From JBEBSD01 sp040394475 (GTDB taxonomy: Bacteria; Bacteroidota; Bacteroidia; Cytophagales; Spirosomataceae): a stretch of DNA of 26,885 bases. The stretch is taken from assembly GCA_040394475.1 (NCBI GenBank), contig JBEBSD010000083.1, positions 1-26,885 of the forward strand. The letters run 5' to 3'. Position numbers and translations under genes: made by a program. The notes under the pieces were generated by a model. It was not told the DNA's origin, did not search any database, and saw nothing but the letters and a program-made list of their open reading frames with translations. Positions 1 through 8,254 of this stretch are shown here, piece after piece; the stretch's first letter is position 1; every line of letters begins with the position of its first letter.

Positions 1-55
1 GAGCGATAGCCTTCCAAGCTATAGGTCGCGAGTTCGAACCTCGTCTTCCGCTCCA
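1..55 (+). tRNA. tRNA-Gly(TCC), 3' portion only
   Basis: The anticodon stem-loop is visible at 6-22: a 5-bp stem (ATAGC/GCTAT) around the loop CTTCCAA, giving anticodon TCC at 13-15, which reads glycine codons. The T arm is at 28-44 (GCGAG, TTCGAAC, CTCGT). It is followed by the acceptor strand CTTCCGC, the discriminator T and an encoded CCA ending at 55. The 5' half (acceptor strand and most of the D arm) lies outside the window, so the gene is truncated by the window edge rather than broken. The directly following hairpin terminator suggests that it ends its transcription unit. Confidence 0.93.
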
Positions 56-56
56 A

Positions 57-81
57 ACGCCCCACTCCGGGGCGTTTTTTT
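57..81 (+). terminator. Rho-independent terminator after tRNA-Gly
   Basis: A 7-bp perfect stem (ACGCCCC at 57-63 and GGGGCGT at 69-75) closes a 5-nt loop and runs straight into a T tract (75-81). It starts two bases after the tRNA CCA end, so it most likely terminates the tRNA transcript. Confidence 0.88.
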
Positions 82-510
82 GTGGACCGGCAACGGGAGC
101 ACACTGCTAACCCGACGCAAACAAAGGAACACAGAGCGCTCAGAGAAAAACACGGAGGAAGACACGGAGAAAAACGACCGGGGAAATGCTGGCTCGGCAC
201 CCGATGGGTCGCATCCCTAAGGGGTGACATTGGCTACGGATCGGCGCTCTTTCAGCGGTATACTTATGCTACGTTCCGCCAAAGCATCGATCAGACTGTT
301 TCCCATAAATGTCACCCGCATCGAAAAAAAAATCTTTGAATCATTTATGCTTTCCCTTATATTGGACCACCAATACCACTCAATTTAGCTGATGTTACAC
401 CCGTCGGTTCCTGTCGCCCTCCGGTTGGAGGTGGGTTTTACGATTCGGGGCGCCGTCGGGGCTATTCGCGGCCTCATCAACGAACTCCTACTAAATCCAA
501 ACTGCATCGC
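82..510. other. Gene-free stretch with degenerate repeat-like sequence
   Basis: I see no credible gene in this 429-bp stretch. The only long open frame starts at a GTG and encodes a basic, low-complexity protein with no family resemblance. Two short purine-rich near-repeats of the type ACACGGAGaA lie around 150-175. A small hairpin (CCTCC at 418-422 and GGAGG at 427-431, GGTT loop) is followed by TGGGTTTTA. The texture (CATCCCTAAGGGG near 212-224, CCTCCGGTTGGAGG at 418-431) resembles decayed intergenic repeat DNA, but I cannot assign a family. The promoter candidate for the lipase gene is listed separately. Confidence 0.5.
335..365 (+). promoter_or_regulatory. Candidate Bacteroidota-type promoter for the lipase-like gene
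   Basis: TTTG at 335-338 is followed after 19 bp by TATATTGG at 358-365. The Bacteroidota primary sigma consensus is TTTG, 19-21 bp, then TAnnTTTG, so there is one mismatch in the -7 element. The start codon is about 145 bp downstream, which implies a long leader. This is a pattern match only. Confidence 0.33.
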
Positions 511-1611
511 ATGAAAGGAACACTCTTAACGGGCTTCATACTGCTCTCACAAGCGATATGCGGACAGGTTTTAAAGCCAGGGTTTGATAAAGCAGAGTAC
601 ATCGAGACGTTGAAAATCAATCATAAAGCGCATATTCCGGTCGATAAGTGGCATGAAAACGTGGCTGTCCCGGATCCGCAGGAATTTCAATTTGTTTATC
701 GCTCGCCTGTTGTGGCATTTGATAATATCTGGGACTTATGGGTACACAAGGAAAAACCGGTGGCTTTAATTGCCGTTCAGGGCAGTGTTCAGACGGAAGC
801 GAGCTTTCTTGCGAATCTGTATGCCGCTATGATTCCTGCCAAAGGCGAGCTGCAGCTTGACAACGACTTTCTTTTTACGTACAAACTGGCCAACCATTCC
901 AACGCAGCAGTACAGGTGGGCTGGTTTGTAGCGATGGCCTATTTATCGAAAACGATCGGCCCTAAAATTGATTCCTGTTACCAGGCAGGCATTAAGGATT
1001 TTATCCTTACAGGCCACAGTCAGGGCGCCGGTATTACCTTCATGCTGAACGCTTACCTCGGAAACCTGAAGCTCGATGGCAAACTTCCGGAAGACATTCA
1101 ATTCAAAACCTATTGTAGTGCCGGTCCCAAACCGGGAAACCTGTTTTTTGCTTATGACTACGAGAAAATGACCGAAGGCGAATGGGCTTACAATGTGGTG
1201 AACACCGTTGACTGGGTCCCCGATGTACCGTTTTCAGTTCAGACGATTGACGATTTCACGGCAGTCAATCCCTTTCGTGGGGCAAAGTTACTGATCAGAA
1301 AACAAAAATTCCCTGCAAATATCGCCCTGAAGCGTGTTTACAATCAGTTAAGCAAACCCAGCAAAAAAGCGCAAAAGAATTATGAAAGATACCTGGGAAA
1401 AATGGTTTCCAAAGCCGTCGGGAAACAGATCCCCAATTTCAATACACCAGCGTATTATAAAAGTAATTACTACGTCAGAACCGGCAATACCATTATACTT
1501 TATCCGGACGAAGAATATTTCGAACTGTATAGCAATGAAATCGACAATTCGAATATCTGGCAGCATCACTTACCAAAACAATATCTCTTTTTAGCAGAAA
1601 AGCTGAAGTGA
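511..1611 (+). CDS. Secreted class 3 lipase-like alpha/beta hydrolase
   Basis: This 366-residue protein probably hydrolyses an ester bond outside the cytoplasm. Residues 1-19 form a signal peptide (short basic start, hydrophobic core, ending near CGQ). The nucleophile elbow GHSQGAG is at 168-174 with Ser170. The pattern NxVDWVPDVP around Asp234 matches the acid residue site of class 3 (fungal-type) lipases, and a C-terminal His pair (352/353) could supply the catalytic His. The substrate cannot be told: lipase_3 folds include phospholipases and feruloyl esterases. The ATG at 511 is chosen because it gives a clean signal peptide; no strong Shine-Dalgarno precedes it, as is usual in this phylum. 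The VOC gene follows after 87 bp. Its base composition looks more AT-rich than the glycan-use genes to the right. Confidence 0.82.
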   Translation: MKGTLLTGFILLSQAICGQVLKPGFDKAEYIETLKINHKAHIPVDKWHENVAVPDPQEFQFVYRSPVVAFDNIWDLWVHKEKPVALIAVQGSVQTEASFLANLYAAMIPAKGELQLDNDFLFTYKLANHSNAAVQVGWFVAMAYLSKTIGPKIDSCYQAGIKDFILTGHSQGAGITFMLNAYLGNLKLDGKLPEDIQFKTYCSAGPKPGNLFFAYDYEKMTEGEWAYNVVNTVDWVPDVPFSVQTIDDFTAVNPFRGAKLLIRKQKFPANIALKRVYNQLSKPSKKAQKNYERYLGKMVSKAVGKQIPNFNTPAYYKSNYYVRTGNTIILYPDEEYFELYSNEIDNSNIWQHHLPKQYLFLAEKLK

Positions 1612-1698
1612 ATTCGCCGCCGGCAGGGATAACCGAACAGACACTGGCGGCAACCGGTATTGTGACGAATGACTTTCTAAACCACAAACTTAAAAAAC

Positions 1699-2124
1699 AT
1701 GAAACCACGCATTTCAGTATTGACGTTAGGAGTAACGGACCTTGAAAAATCAGTTGCATTTTACCGGGATGGGCTTGGATGGCCCACTGAAGGAATCATC
1801 GGAAAAGAATTTGAATACGGAGCTGTCGCCTTTTTCGACTTACAGCGTAATCTGAAGCTCGCACTCTGGCCCAAAAAAAGCATTTCCAGGGACACCAACA
1901 TTGCCGAACAGCCCACTTCGGCGACAGAATTCACTATCGGGCACAATGTAACCACTAAAGAAGAAGTTGACAGCGTTATGCAGCAGGCAGAAAAAGCAGG
2001 CGCACAAATTATTAAAGTGGCTCAGGACACTTTCTACGGTGGCTACGCGGGCTATTTCCAGGATATTGACGGGCACTTGTGGGAAGTTGTCTGGAACCCT
2101 ACTTTCGCAATAAACGAGCCGTGA
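1699..2124 (+). CDS. VOC family (glyoxalase/bleomycin resistance fold) protein
   Basis: This is a 141-residue cytoplasmic protein with the two beta-alpha-beta-beta-beta halves of the vicinal oxygen chelate superfamily. The first half holds the family signature LGVTDLEKSVAFYRDGLGW (residues 10-28). The second half ends in the DIDGHLWEVVWNP block (residues 122-134), where Glu129 occupies the usual metal-ligand position. His82 sits at the start of the second module. Family members include lyases, dioxygenases and resistance proteins, and nothing here fixes the substrate; many such stand-alone small members have no known function. It lies 87 bp downstream of the lipase-like gene on the same strand and may be co-transcribed. 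No transmembrane or signal segment is present. Confidence 0.85.
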   Translation: MKPRISVLTLGVTDLEKSVAFYRDGLGWPTEGIIGKEFEYGAVAFFDLQRNLKLALWPKKSISRDTNIAEQPTSATEFTIGHNVTTKEEVDSVMQQAEKAGAQIIKVAQDTFYGGYAGYFQDIDGHLWEVVWNPTFAINEP

Positions 2125-2133
2125 AAGGAGGCG

Positions 2134-2163
2134 ATCAGCGCCCGGGTTCCGAGGCTGATTTTA
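2134..2163 (+). terminator. Weak candidate terminator after the VOC gene
   Basis: ATCAGC (2134-2139) can pair with GCTGAT (2154-2159) across a 14-nt loop, followed by a short T run (2159-2162). The stem is short and the loop large. It is placed correctly, 10 bp after the stop and before the convergent hydrolase gene. Confidence 0.3.
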
Positions 2164-2276
2164 CCCCGAGGAGGAATTTCTACACAACATAACGTAAGCT
2201 GTGCTATCAGACTATGCTCTGTAGAAGCCCCCCGGAGCAAGAGTGTGTGACCGTTTTCAGACTGCTGATGATGCTG

Positions 2277-3134
2277 TTACTCCCTTGAAGCGCTGACTTC
2301 TTCAACCGTGACGCTGCTTAACGACGCCAGAAAACCCTCAAGATACTTGTTAAATTCATCAGGTTCCTCGAGGTTGGATACATGCCCCGCGTTATCGATA
2401 ACGTGAAGGACTGATCCCCTGATATTTTCATTCATGAACTGAGATTGCGCAAGCGGTGTTACCGCATCTTCCTTCCCGCAGATAATTAACGTCGGAACGG
2501 CTATCTCGCCCAACGCGGAGCACGTTTCCGAACGTTCCGCCAGCGCTACTAATCCCTGCATAATAATGTGTTCTGAGTTAGCAGACACAACGCTTTTCAA
2601 TTGCTCAACCAATTCCTTTTTGTTGGACAGTGAATCCTTGTGGAAAACGCTTTTCACAAATCCTTCGTTAAAGTCCGCTGCTCCTTCAGTTTTTATTTCA
2701 TCAATGATTTTATAACGCTTTTCCCTTTCTTCAGCAGTGTCGGCAACGCATTGCGTATCACATAGAATCAAAGCCGTAAAGCGCTCAGGGAACCTTTCCA
2801 TTACATTCAATGCGATAAAACCACCCATGGACAATCCACAAATAATCGCTTTATCAATGCCTGACTGATCCATAAATCCTATCAGATCATCACCAAACAA
2901 ATCAATGCTCAGCGGAGATTTTTCATCGGCAGATTTTCCGAATCCTCTGATATCACAGGCAATCACACGGTAGGAAGGTTTTAAAAAATCGATCTGGCCG
3001 TCCCACATTGCTTTGCTGAAAGGATAACCATGCAAGAAGATAATCGGAACACTTCCTTCGCCAACGTCATTATATGCTAAATTAACGTTGTTTACTGTGA
3101 TACTTAAATTGCACCCTTTAGGATTATTTTCCAT
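2277..3134 (-). CDS. Alpha/beta hydrolase (esterase/haloperoxidase-type)
   Basis: This 285-residue cytoplasmic enzyme has a complete alpha/beta hydrolase signature. The oxyanion-hole motif HGYP is at 35-38, the strand-turn DIRGFGKS at 61-68, and the nucleophile elbow GLSMGG at 100-105 with Ser102. The acid Asp223 is in GKEDAVTP and the base His251 is in NAGHVSNLEEP. This arrangement is typical of the large group that contains carboxylesterases, 3-oxoadipate enol-lactonase and non-haem haloperoxidases. The sequence alone does not pick one, and no catabolic gene cluster surrounds it. There is no signal peptide. It is convergent to the VOC gene and appears to be a single-gene unit, with a possible promoter about 90 bp upstream. 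Confidence 0.87.
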   Translation of the reverse strand: MENNPKGCNLSITVNNVNLAYNDVGEGSVPIIFLHGYPFSKAMWDGQIDFLKPSYRVIACDIRGFGKSADEKSPLSIDLFGDDLIGFMDQSGIDKAIICGLSMGGFIALNVMERFPERFTALILCDTQCVADTAEEREKRYKIIDEIKTEGAADFNEGFVKSVFHKDSLSNKKELVEQLKSVVSANSEHIIMQGLVALAERSETCSALGEIAVPTLIICGKEDAVTPLAQSQFMNENIRGSVLHVIDNAGHVSNLEEPDEFNKYLEGFLASLSSVTVEEVSASRE

Positions 3135-3219
3135 GGTTTTTTATTTTATACTAGTTGTCTTGTGCGTTTGCTCCTGTATACGTCATTTGCAGATCTCTCC
3201 TGCAATTTCACGACAGATG

Positions 3220-3227
3220 CAAACTTA
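3220..3227 (-). promoter_or_regulatory. Candidate -7 element for the alpha/beta hydrolase
   Basis: On the minus strand this reads TAAGTTTG, a perfect match to the Bacteroidota -7 consensus TAnnTTTG, 85 bp upstream of the ATG at 3134. I find no TTTG at the expected 19-21 bp upstream, so support comes from the -7 element alone. Confidence 0.35.
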
Positions 3228-3438
3228 CCCATTGAACTGCCGGGATGTTTTATGTATTTTGCGAAAATAATTACATAATTCACATATGGGCAATTGTGGT
3301 TGCTAATACTCAGCACAAAAAAAACCGGGAATTCGGTAGTGCCTGTCATACAAAGAATCCAGTAGTCATGTTACAGCTGCTTTGAGTTTCCAAAATGAAA
3401 AATACTCCATCACCCTAACGGGTCACGCGTCATCCTGA

Positions 3439-3480
3439 GGCCCGTCAAAGGACGATTCGACAGGCTCTCCATGACGGGCC
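3439..3480. repeat. Inverted repeat / possible transcription stop downstream of the GH39-like gene
   Basis: GGCCCGTC (3439-3446) and GACGGGCC (3473-3480) are exact reverse complements 26 bases apart. They are framed by CGTCATCC on both sides (3428-3435 and 3483-3490). There is no T run. Its position just after the last gene of the minus-strand operon fits a stem-loop end or a dispersed intergenic repeat. The remainder of the gene-free interval 3135-3495 shows nothing except the -7 element listed above. Confidence 0.5.
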
Positions 3481-3495
3481 GTACGTCATCCAAAC

Positions 3496-5172
3496 TCACT
3501 TTCCTGCGCGTACTTCCGACACCTCGTAAAACACAACAGCGTGCGGGTTTAAAATGGGATTCAAAACAAGTGTATTTCCTTTAATCCGCATCGTGGTTTC
3601 GGTGGATTCCAGGGTTGCCAATGCCTTATAGGAAGCCTCTTTGGAGTACCAGAAATCCTTATCGGCCTGCTTCTTCATATTCCTGGGCACGTCTACCGAG
3701 TATTTTGACCAGCTAAAGGCGTCATTACCAATGCCTTTAGCCTGCATATCGGCGTACCAGGCCGGCCAGAAATTCGCATGTGCGTCGTCTATGATCCATT
3801 GCCGTACCCGTACGGTTTTCCCCTTTCCGGGAACTATATTTTTAATCACAATCTCCGGCTTCTCTACCGTCCTGGCATTTAAATCCTGCTGATAATTATA
3901 GACCATAAAATGGGCCTTACCGGTTTCTTCCGAAAAGCCTCCCATTCCCCCTACTTCACCCGCAGCATCTCCTGCCTCACCCGAAAGCGCTACCCGTCGG
4001 TTGCCTGCCATCCGGTATCCGAGACCGGCCACGTGCGTGGCTACTGTCGGCACTCCTCCCCACAAACGTTCAGTGGTCAGCCCCCAGGAAGCAAACCAGT
4101 CCGCATCCAGGTCGGCCATCGTCCGGAACATCCGGGCATCGGCTGCCCCCTGGAAGGAATGCCCCACCACACGCGTCCACAGGTCTCTCCCATCCGCTTC
4201 CGGCCCGTACAGCAAACGTCCTTCGTCAATCCCGAATGCCAGATCCGTAAGGCCATTCGTCCGTGCATGCTCCTGCAAATGACTTAGTGACCGGGACAGG
4301 GTCAGGTTACCGGGCAAGGCCACTCCGGGGCTTTTGTCATAGAAAGACGCACACAGAAAATCGACCTGTGTTCCTTTTTTCCCGGTTTTGTGGTTGGTTC
4401 CTTTCGCAACATGTTCAATAAATTTCCGTTCGTCCCATAGTCCCTCAGAAACCGTCATACTATGCGCCCCGACTATTAATTGTTCCGCTCCGATTACGTC
4501 TTCCAGTGCGGCAACCGTAAAATCATAGAGTTTACAATAGGCGATCAGGCTTGTTTCCGGGCTGTCATCTTCCGTCACAAACCAGTCCTTATTCTCATAT
4601 TCGGTCAGCACTCCCCATGACCAGCCTCTGACCGTTTCCAATCCAAACTCCGCTACCAATGCCTTTGCCAGCGCACGGATATAGTCATAATATACCTCAT
4701 AACTGTCCGGAGGACGTACATTCACTCCGAATCCTCCGATTTTGGGTTCCCTGGTGAACTTCATGGGCACATTACCGGTTTTGATCATCGGTTTCAATCC
4801 CTGTTTCACCACATTCCGGATTGCCGCAACCAGGACATCAAACCGGTAGTCGGTCATCGTACCCGTATCCGTGGGATCCACGAAAAGATCCCGGGCATGA
4901 TTGCCTCCGGTGGCAGTCATCAACTGAATCCGTTTGACAAACGGGTAGTTCCGGGCGAAATAATCCGCCGGGTAAGCATCCCCCGCACCCAGCCAGTCTT
5001 CCCGAAAATCCCACAGATTAATATCCGAAAATATATTCCTGATTGTTCCCGACTGTACCGCCAGGTCAAACGTCAACGTCTTCTTTTCCGGCACCGGGCC
5101 TGCCTTAAAGGCAATACAAACAACCGTCAGGGCAAGCAGGAAAGCTTTACGCATCCACCATTTTATAGTCAT
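3496..5172 (-). CDS. GH39-like glycoside hydrolase (clan A TIM barrel)
   Basis: This 558-residue exported protein most likely cleaves a plant or microbial glycan. After a hydrophobic N-terminal segment (about 8-22) comes a TIM-barrel-like region. LTEYEN places a candidate acid/base Glu at 191 and GIDEGR a candidate nucleophile Glu at 317. Their spacing (126 residues) is close to that in GH39 beta-xylosidases. Trp-rich segments (WSWG, DWFASWG) fit a sugar cleft. The C-terminal 170 residues are probably the small beta domain that follows the barrel in GH39 enzymes. The start ATG at 5172 is preceded by AGAAGG at a good distance on the minus strand, which favours it over the in-frame ATG at 5154. 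It follows the GH5-like gene by 27 bp and is the last gene of the operon. Family assignment is by motif and layout, so a related clan A family is possible. Confidence 0.65.
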   Translation of the reverse strand: MTIKWWMRKAFLLALTVVCIAFKAGPVPEKKTLTFDLAVQSGTIRNIFSDINLWDFREDWLGAGDAYPADYFARNYPFVKRIQLMTATGGNHARDLFVDPTDTGTMTDYRFDVLVAAIRNVVKQGLKPMIKTGNVPMKFTREPKIGGFGVNVRPPDSYEVYYDYIRALAKALVAEFGLETVRGWSWGVLTEYENKDWFVTEDDSPETSLIAYCKLYDFTVAALEDVIGAEQLIVGAHSMTVSEGLWDERKFIEHVAKGTNHKTGKKGTQVDFLCASFYDKSPGVALPGNLTLSRSLSHLQEHARTNGLTDLAFGIDEGRLLYGPEADGRDLWTRVVGHSFQGAADARMFRTMADLDADWFASWGLTTERLWGGVPTVATHVAGLGYRMAGNRRVALSGEAGDAAGEVGGMGGFSEETGKAHFMVYNYQQDLNARTVEKPEIVIKNIVPGKGKTVRVRQWIIDDAHANFWPAWYADMQAKGIGNDAFSWSKYSVDVPRNMKKQADKDFWYSKEASYKALATLESTETTMRIKGNTLVLNPILNPHAVVFYEVSEVRAGK

Positions 5173-5199
5173 CAGGACCTTCTATTTAATAAATTGTGC

Positions 5200-6453
5200 T
5201 TACTTTTTCCCCGCTTCCCGGTTCATGCGGAGGTTCATTTCCCGGATCGCCTGCAGCATATACTCTCTGGGGCCGTTATCCGGACTGATATTAATGCCTT
5301 CCTGCTGGTCGTGCGGCGGATAGTCAAACACCCATACTGCTGCGAGCGGCACCTTGCACTCCTCCATTCCCTGCAACAGTTCCAGGTATTTTGTACGGGC
5401 ATTTTCTGCCCCCAACTTTAGTTCCTGTGCTCCGAATTCTCCGACGAACAGCGGCTTCTTCTGTTTGACAGCATGCTCCATCGTGACCCGGATCACTTCG
5501 GTAAGAGAGGCTTTCTGATCATCGAAATATTCCAGCTCATTGTCCGGGTAATGATGAATGGAAAACGTATTGACCGGGTCCGGATTTTGCTCGTCGAGCA
5601 TCCGGCAATATTCCCCGGGGGTATCCCGGTTCCAGTTTTTTTCGGTGTACAGGTGCCAGGCCGCCGGTCTGGGATTGGCGTTGCCGCTGATAATAATCCG
5701 GGAAGCGTCGTATTTCCGGACTGCCTTCGCAAATTCCGTCAAGGCAACCTGGATATCCTGCGTGCCCAATTTATCCGCCTTTGTCCGGAAAGCAGGCGTG
5801 CCGTTTTCAACGGTAATCTGCGGCAGGTGGTCGTTATCGCCCGGCAGGTCGGCGACCAGGTTGTATTCATTCCCGAATTCCCAACCCCATATGGCGGGAG
5901 AATCTTTGTACCGGGTCACCACTTCCTCCACATAGGTCCGCATAAAGGCGATGGTTTTGCTTTCGCGATTGCCCCACTGACCGACCGGCTCCTGCACCAG
6001 GTCAGGGATGGTGCTGTGGTGCCAGAACAGCGACGGGATTAACCCGATTCCTATCGCTTCTGCCGCCTCTACGAAAGCATCGAAATTCCTGAAGTACTGC
6101 GCCTTGTTGTGCCGGTACAGATTCCAGTTGGCGGGCCAGAAGCCGCCGGCATTAAACCGTATAAACGGGATATCCCGTTCCTTCAGATACCGAAATCCTG
6201 TGCGATAGGAGGTGTCCTGGAGCGACTCCGGATGCAGGGTTCTGATAAATGCATTGAAATAATTAACGCCCACTCCGTGATAGGGGCTGCCTTCTAAGAG
6301 CAGCGTCCCGTCGGCAGCTACGGTCAGCCCGGTCAGGGAGGGTTCCGGAGAAGAAATGTCCACCTCTCTGGCTCCCCCGGTTTTGCAGGAGAGCAGGAAG
6401 GCGCCTGCAATCATCACGATTCCGACACTGCGTGCACAACTGATTATTTTCAT
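5200..6453 (-). CDS. GH5-like glycoside hydrolase, lipoprotein
   Basis: This 417-residue enzyme probably acts as an endo-acting glycanase (mannanase or cellulase-like) at the cell envelope. A lipoprotein signal ends in LLSC with lipidation at Cys23. The GH5/clan A landmarks are in order: GVGVNYF (61-67), IRFNAGG (98-104), the acid/base motif FGNEYN with Glu196, SIHHYP (298-303) and the nucleophile motif FVGEFG with Glu339, followed by WVFDYP (374-379), which probably lines the active site. The length is that of a single catalytic domain with no carbohydrate-binding module. It sits 53 bp after susD and 27 bp before the GH39-like gene, so it should be made with the SusCD pair and cut polymer at the cell surface or in the periplasm. 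Sequence alone does not separate mannan from glucan activity. Confidence 0.8.
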   Translation of the reverse strand: MKIISCARSVGIVMIAGAFLLSCKTGGAREVDISSPEPSLTGLTVAADGTLLLEGSPYHGVGVNYFNAFIRTLHPESLQDTSYRTGFRYLKERDIPFIRFNAGGFWPANWNLYRHNKAQYFRNFDAFVEAAEAIGIGLIPSLFWHHSTIPDLVQEPVGQWGNRESKTIAFMRTYVEEVVTRYKDSPAIWGWEFGNEYNLVADLPGDNDHLPQITVENGTPAFRTKADKLGTQDIQVALTEFAKAVRKYDASRIIISGNANPRPAAWHLYTEKNWNRDTPGEYCRMLDEQNPDPVNTFSIHHYPDNELEYFDDQKASLTEVIRVTMEHAVKQKKPLFVGEFGAQELKLGAENARTKYLELLQGMEECKVPLAAVWVFDYPPHDQQEGINISPDNGPREYMLQAIREMNLRMNREAGKK

Positions 6454-6506
6454 GGTTTAGAACAGCTAACTAATTAACACTATTTTCACGCCCCGGGAAA
6501 TGGCCC

Positions 6507-8240
6507 TCACCAGCCCGGATTTTGGTTTTCACTGAAATCCGGGATTATCGAGGCATCCGTAATGGGAATAGGAAAGATACGGAATTTATCCTGCCAGGCA
6601 TTTCTGCGTTCCGTTACGAAGCGTTTGTAGGTAAAATTGCCCGCTTCACTTTTATTGATTTCGATCCCGGTCACCAGCTTATCTGTTTTATCCAGAATTT
6701 TCCATCGCCGTACGTCCCAGAAACGGTGCTCTTCCCATACCAGCTCTACCCGGCGCTCCCGCTGTACCCGTTCCCTGAACTGCTCCTGGCTCAGTCCGGC
6801 AGGCAATTCAGGCATTCCGGCACGCATGCGGATCGTATTGACTGCCTGGTAAGCGGCCGGTGTCGCTCCATTGGCTTCATTTTCGGCCTCCGCCAGGTTT
6901 AAATAAATTTCCGCCAGGCGATACTTCTTCCAGCTGGAAGTCTGGTCCTGTCCTGCCTGAAGTTTCGGATCTACAAATTTCCGAAGGTAATAACCCGTAT
7001 GTGTATTGGTCCGGTTAGGGGGCGATTTCAATAGTTGATCGGCGCCGCCTATAAATGTTTCAATCGTATGAATTCGTCCCCCGATATTGTCATAGCTCGC
7101 GCCGTTGTACCACACCGTTGCGTAAAAGCGGGGGTCGCGTCCCGTATAGGGGTCGTTCTCGTCGTATCCGGAGGCGCTGTTAATAACGGGCTGTAAATGC
7201 TCTTCATCAGCATATCCCAAAATAGCGGGTTCTCCTGTAGCCTGCATTTCATAGCTGTCGACCAGCTCCTGAGACGGGCAGGCGCCCAGTTTCCAGGTTC
7301 CCGGTTTGCTCGGGATACTCATCACACTGAAGGGGAAGCCGCTAAGCCGCTCGTAAATAGTCTCTCTGTCGCGCGGAGACGTATTGTAATCCGCCCTGTT
7401 CAAAAAATAATCCCCGTAATCCGGCGCCAACGCATATTGCCCGCCGGCCGTCAGCACCTGCAGTGCCTCCTGAGAAGCGGTCGAAGCCGCCTGCCATTTT
7501 GCCTTGTCATTGGCAGGGTTCCAGAGCGGGCTCGCGTTGTACAGCAATGCCTGCGACTTGATCGCATAAGCAACCGCCCTGCTGAAACGAATGTTCTCCG
7601 TCGCCTGGGTGATCCTGAGGGGCAGTTCCTGATTGGCAATTACCGCATCGCAATCCTTCACAATGAAGTCGATGCATTCCTGAAAAGCAGGACGTTTCAG
7701 GCTGCTGTAATCAAACGCATTGTCAAAGGGCTTATCCACCATGGGCATCGGTCCGAACTGTTTCACCAGTTCGAGGTAATAAAAGGCCCGCAGCAACTGT
7801 GCTTCGGCCTTTAACCGGCTTCTGTTCACCGGACTGTTCACCGCTGCCTGGTCGATATGGGCAAGGAAAATATTGGCATAACCAATTCCGGACCAGAAGG
7901 TCGGATAATAGTTCACATTACTGTGATGCCCGGAAGCCAGCGGGTTATAGCTGGGCGTTAAACTTCCCGTAATCCAGTTGGAAACAATGCCGGGATTGTT
8001 GCCCACCTCCGCATCCTGCGCCTCGTCAGTAGCCCCCGCCAGAAACGACCACTCATTGTAGCCAGTGTAATACCAGGGGATATACGCGTACACCGAATTC
8101 AAAAATGCCTCCGTACGTACCTCATCTGCAAATACATCTTCCAACGTAATTTTACCATCGGGAGTCACGTCCAGCGGACTATCGGTACAGGCTATTGTTG
8201 CAAACAAAAAGGAAACCAGAACAAGTATTGTCTTTTTCAT
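6507..8240 (-). CDS. SusD/RagB-family nutrient-binding outer-membrane lipoprotein
   Basis: This 577-residue lipoprotein is the glycan-binding lid of the SusCD uptake complex. The signal peptide ends in ATIAC with lipidation at Cys18. The N-terminal SusD-like region shows EAFLNSVYAYI and, further on, LLRAFYYLELVKQFGPMPMV, the conserved helix of the tetratricopeptide-like scaffold. The C-terminal SusD_RagB region has the strongly conserved RERRVELVWEEHRFWDVRRW block (494-513) and ends in NPGW, as most family members do. It lies 14 bp downstream of its susC partner and upstream of the two glycoside hydrolases, so it is expected to bind their substrate. The ligand cannot be predicted from sequence. 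Confidence 0.95.
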   Translation of the reverse strand: MKKTILVLVSFLFATIACTDSPLDVTPDGKITLEDVFADEVRTEAFLNSVYAYIPWYYTGYNEWSFLAGATDEAQDAEVGNNPGIVSNWITGSLTPSYNPLASGHHSNVNYYPTFWSGIGYANIFLAHIDQAAVNSPVNRSRLKAEAQLLRAFYYLELVKQFGPMPMVDKPFDNAFDYSSLKRPAFQECIDFIVKDCDAVIANQELPLRITQATENIRFSRAVAYAIKSQALLYNASPLWNPANDKAKWQAASTASQEALQVLTAGGQYALAPDYGDYFLNRADYNTSPRDRETIYERLSGFPFSVMSIPSKPGTWKLGACPSQELVDSYEMQATGEPAILGYADEEHLQPVINSASGYDENDPYTGRDPRFYATVWYNGASYDNIGGRIHTIETFIGGADQLLKSPPNRTNTHTGYYLRKFVDPKLQAGQDQTSSWKKYRLAEIYLNLAEAENEANGATPAAYQAVNTIRMRAGMPELPAGLSQEQFRERVQRERRVELVWEEHRFWDVRRWKILDKTDKLVTGIEINKSEAGNFTYKRFVTERRNAWQDKFRIFPIPITDASIIPDFSENQNPGW

Positions 8241-8254
8241 ATCAGTGTCAGGAC

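Noticed and set aside
82..339. Open frame of 85 codons beginning at GTG
   Set aside because: It starts inside the base of the tRNA terminator region, is rich in Arg/His/Lys with low complexity, has no recognisable motif and no ribosome site; looks like chance.
3331..3341. ATTCGGTAGTG is identical to the arm of the hairpin at 24721-24731
   Set aside because: An 11-base match between two places in 27 kb is expected many times by chance, and the flanks do not match.
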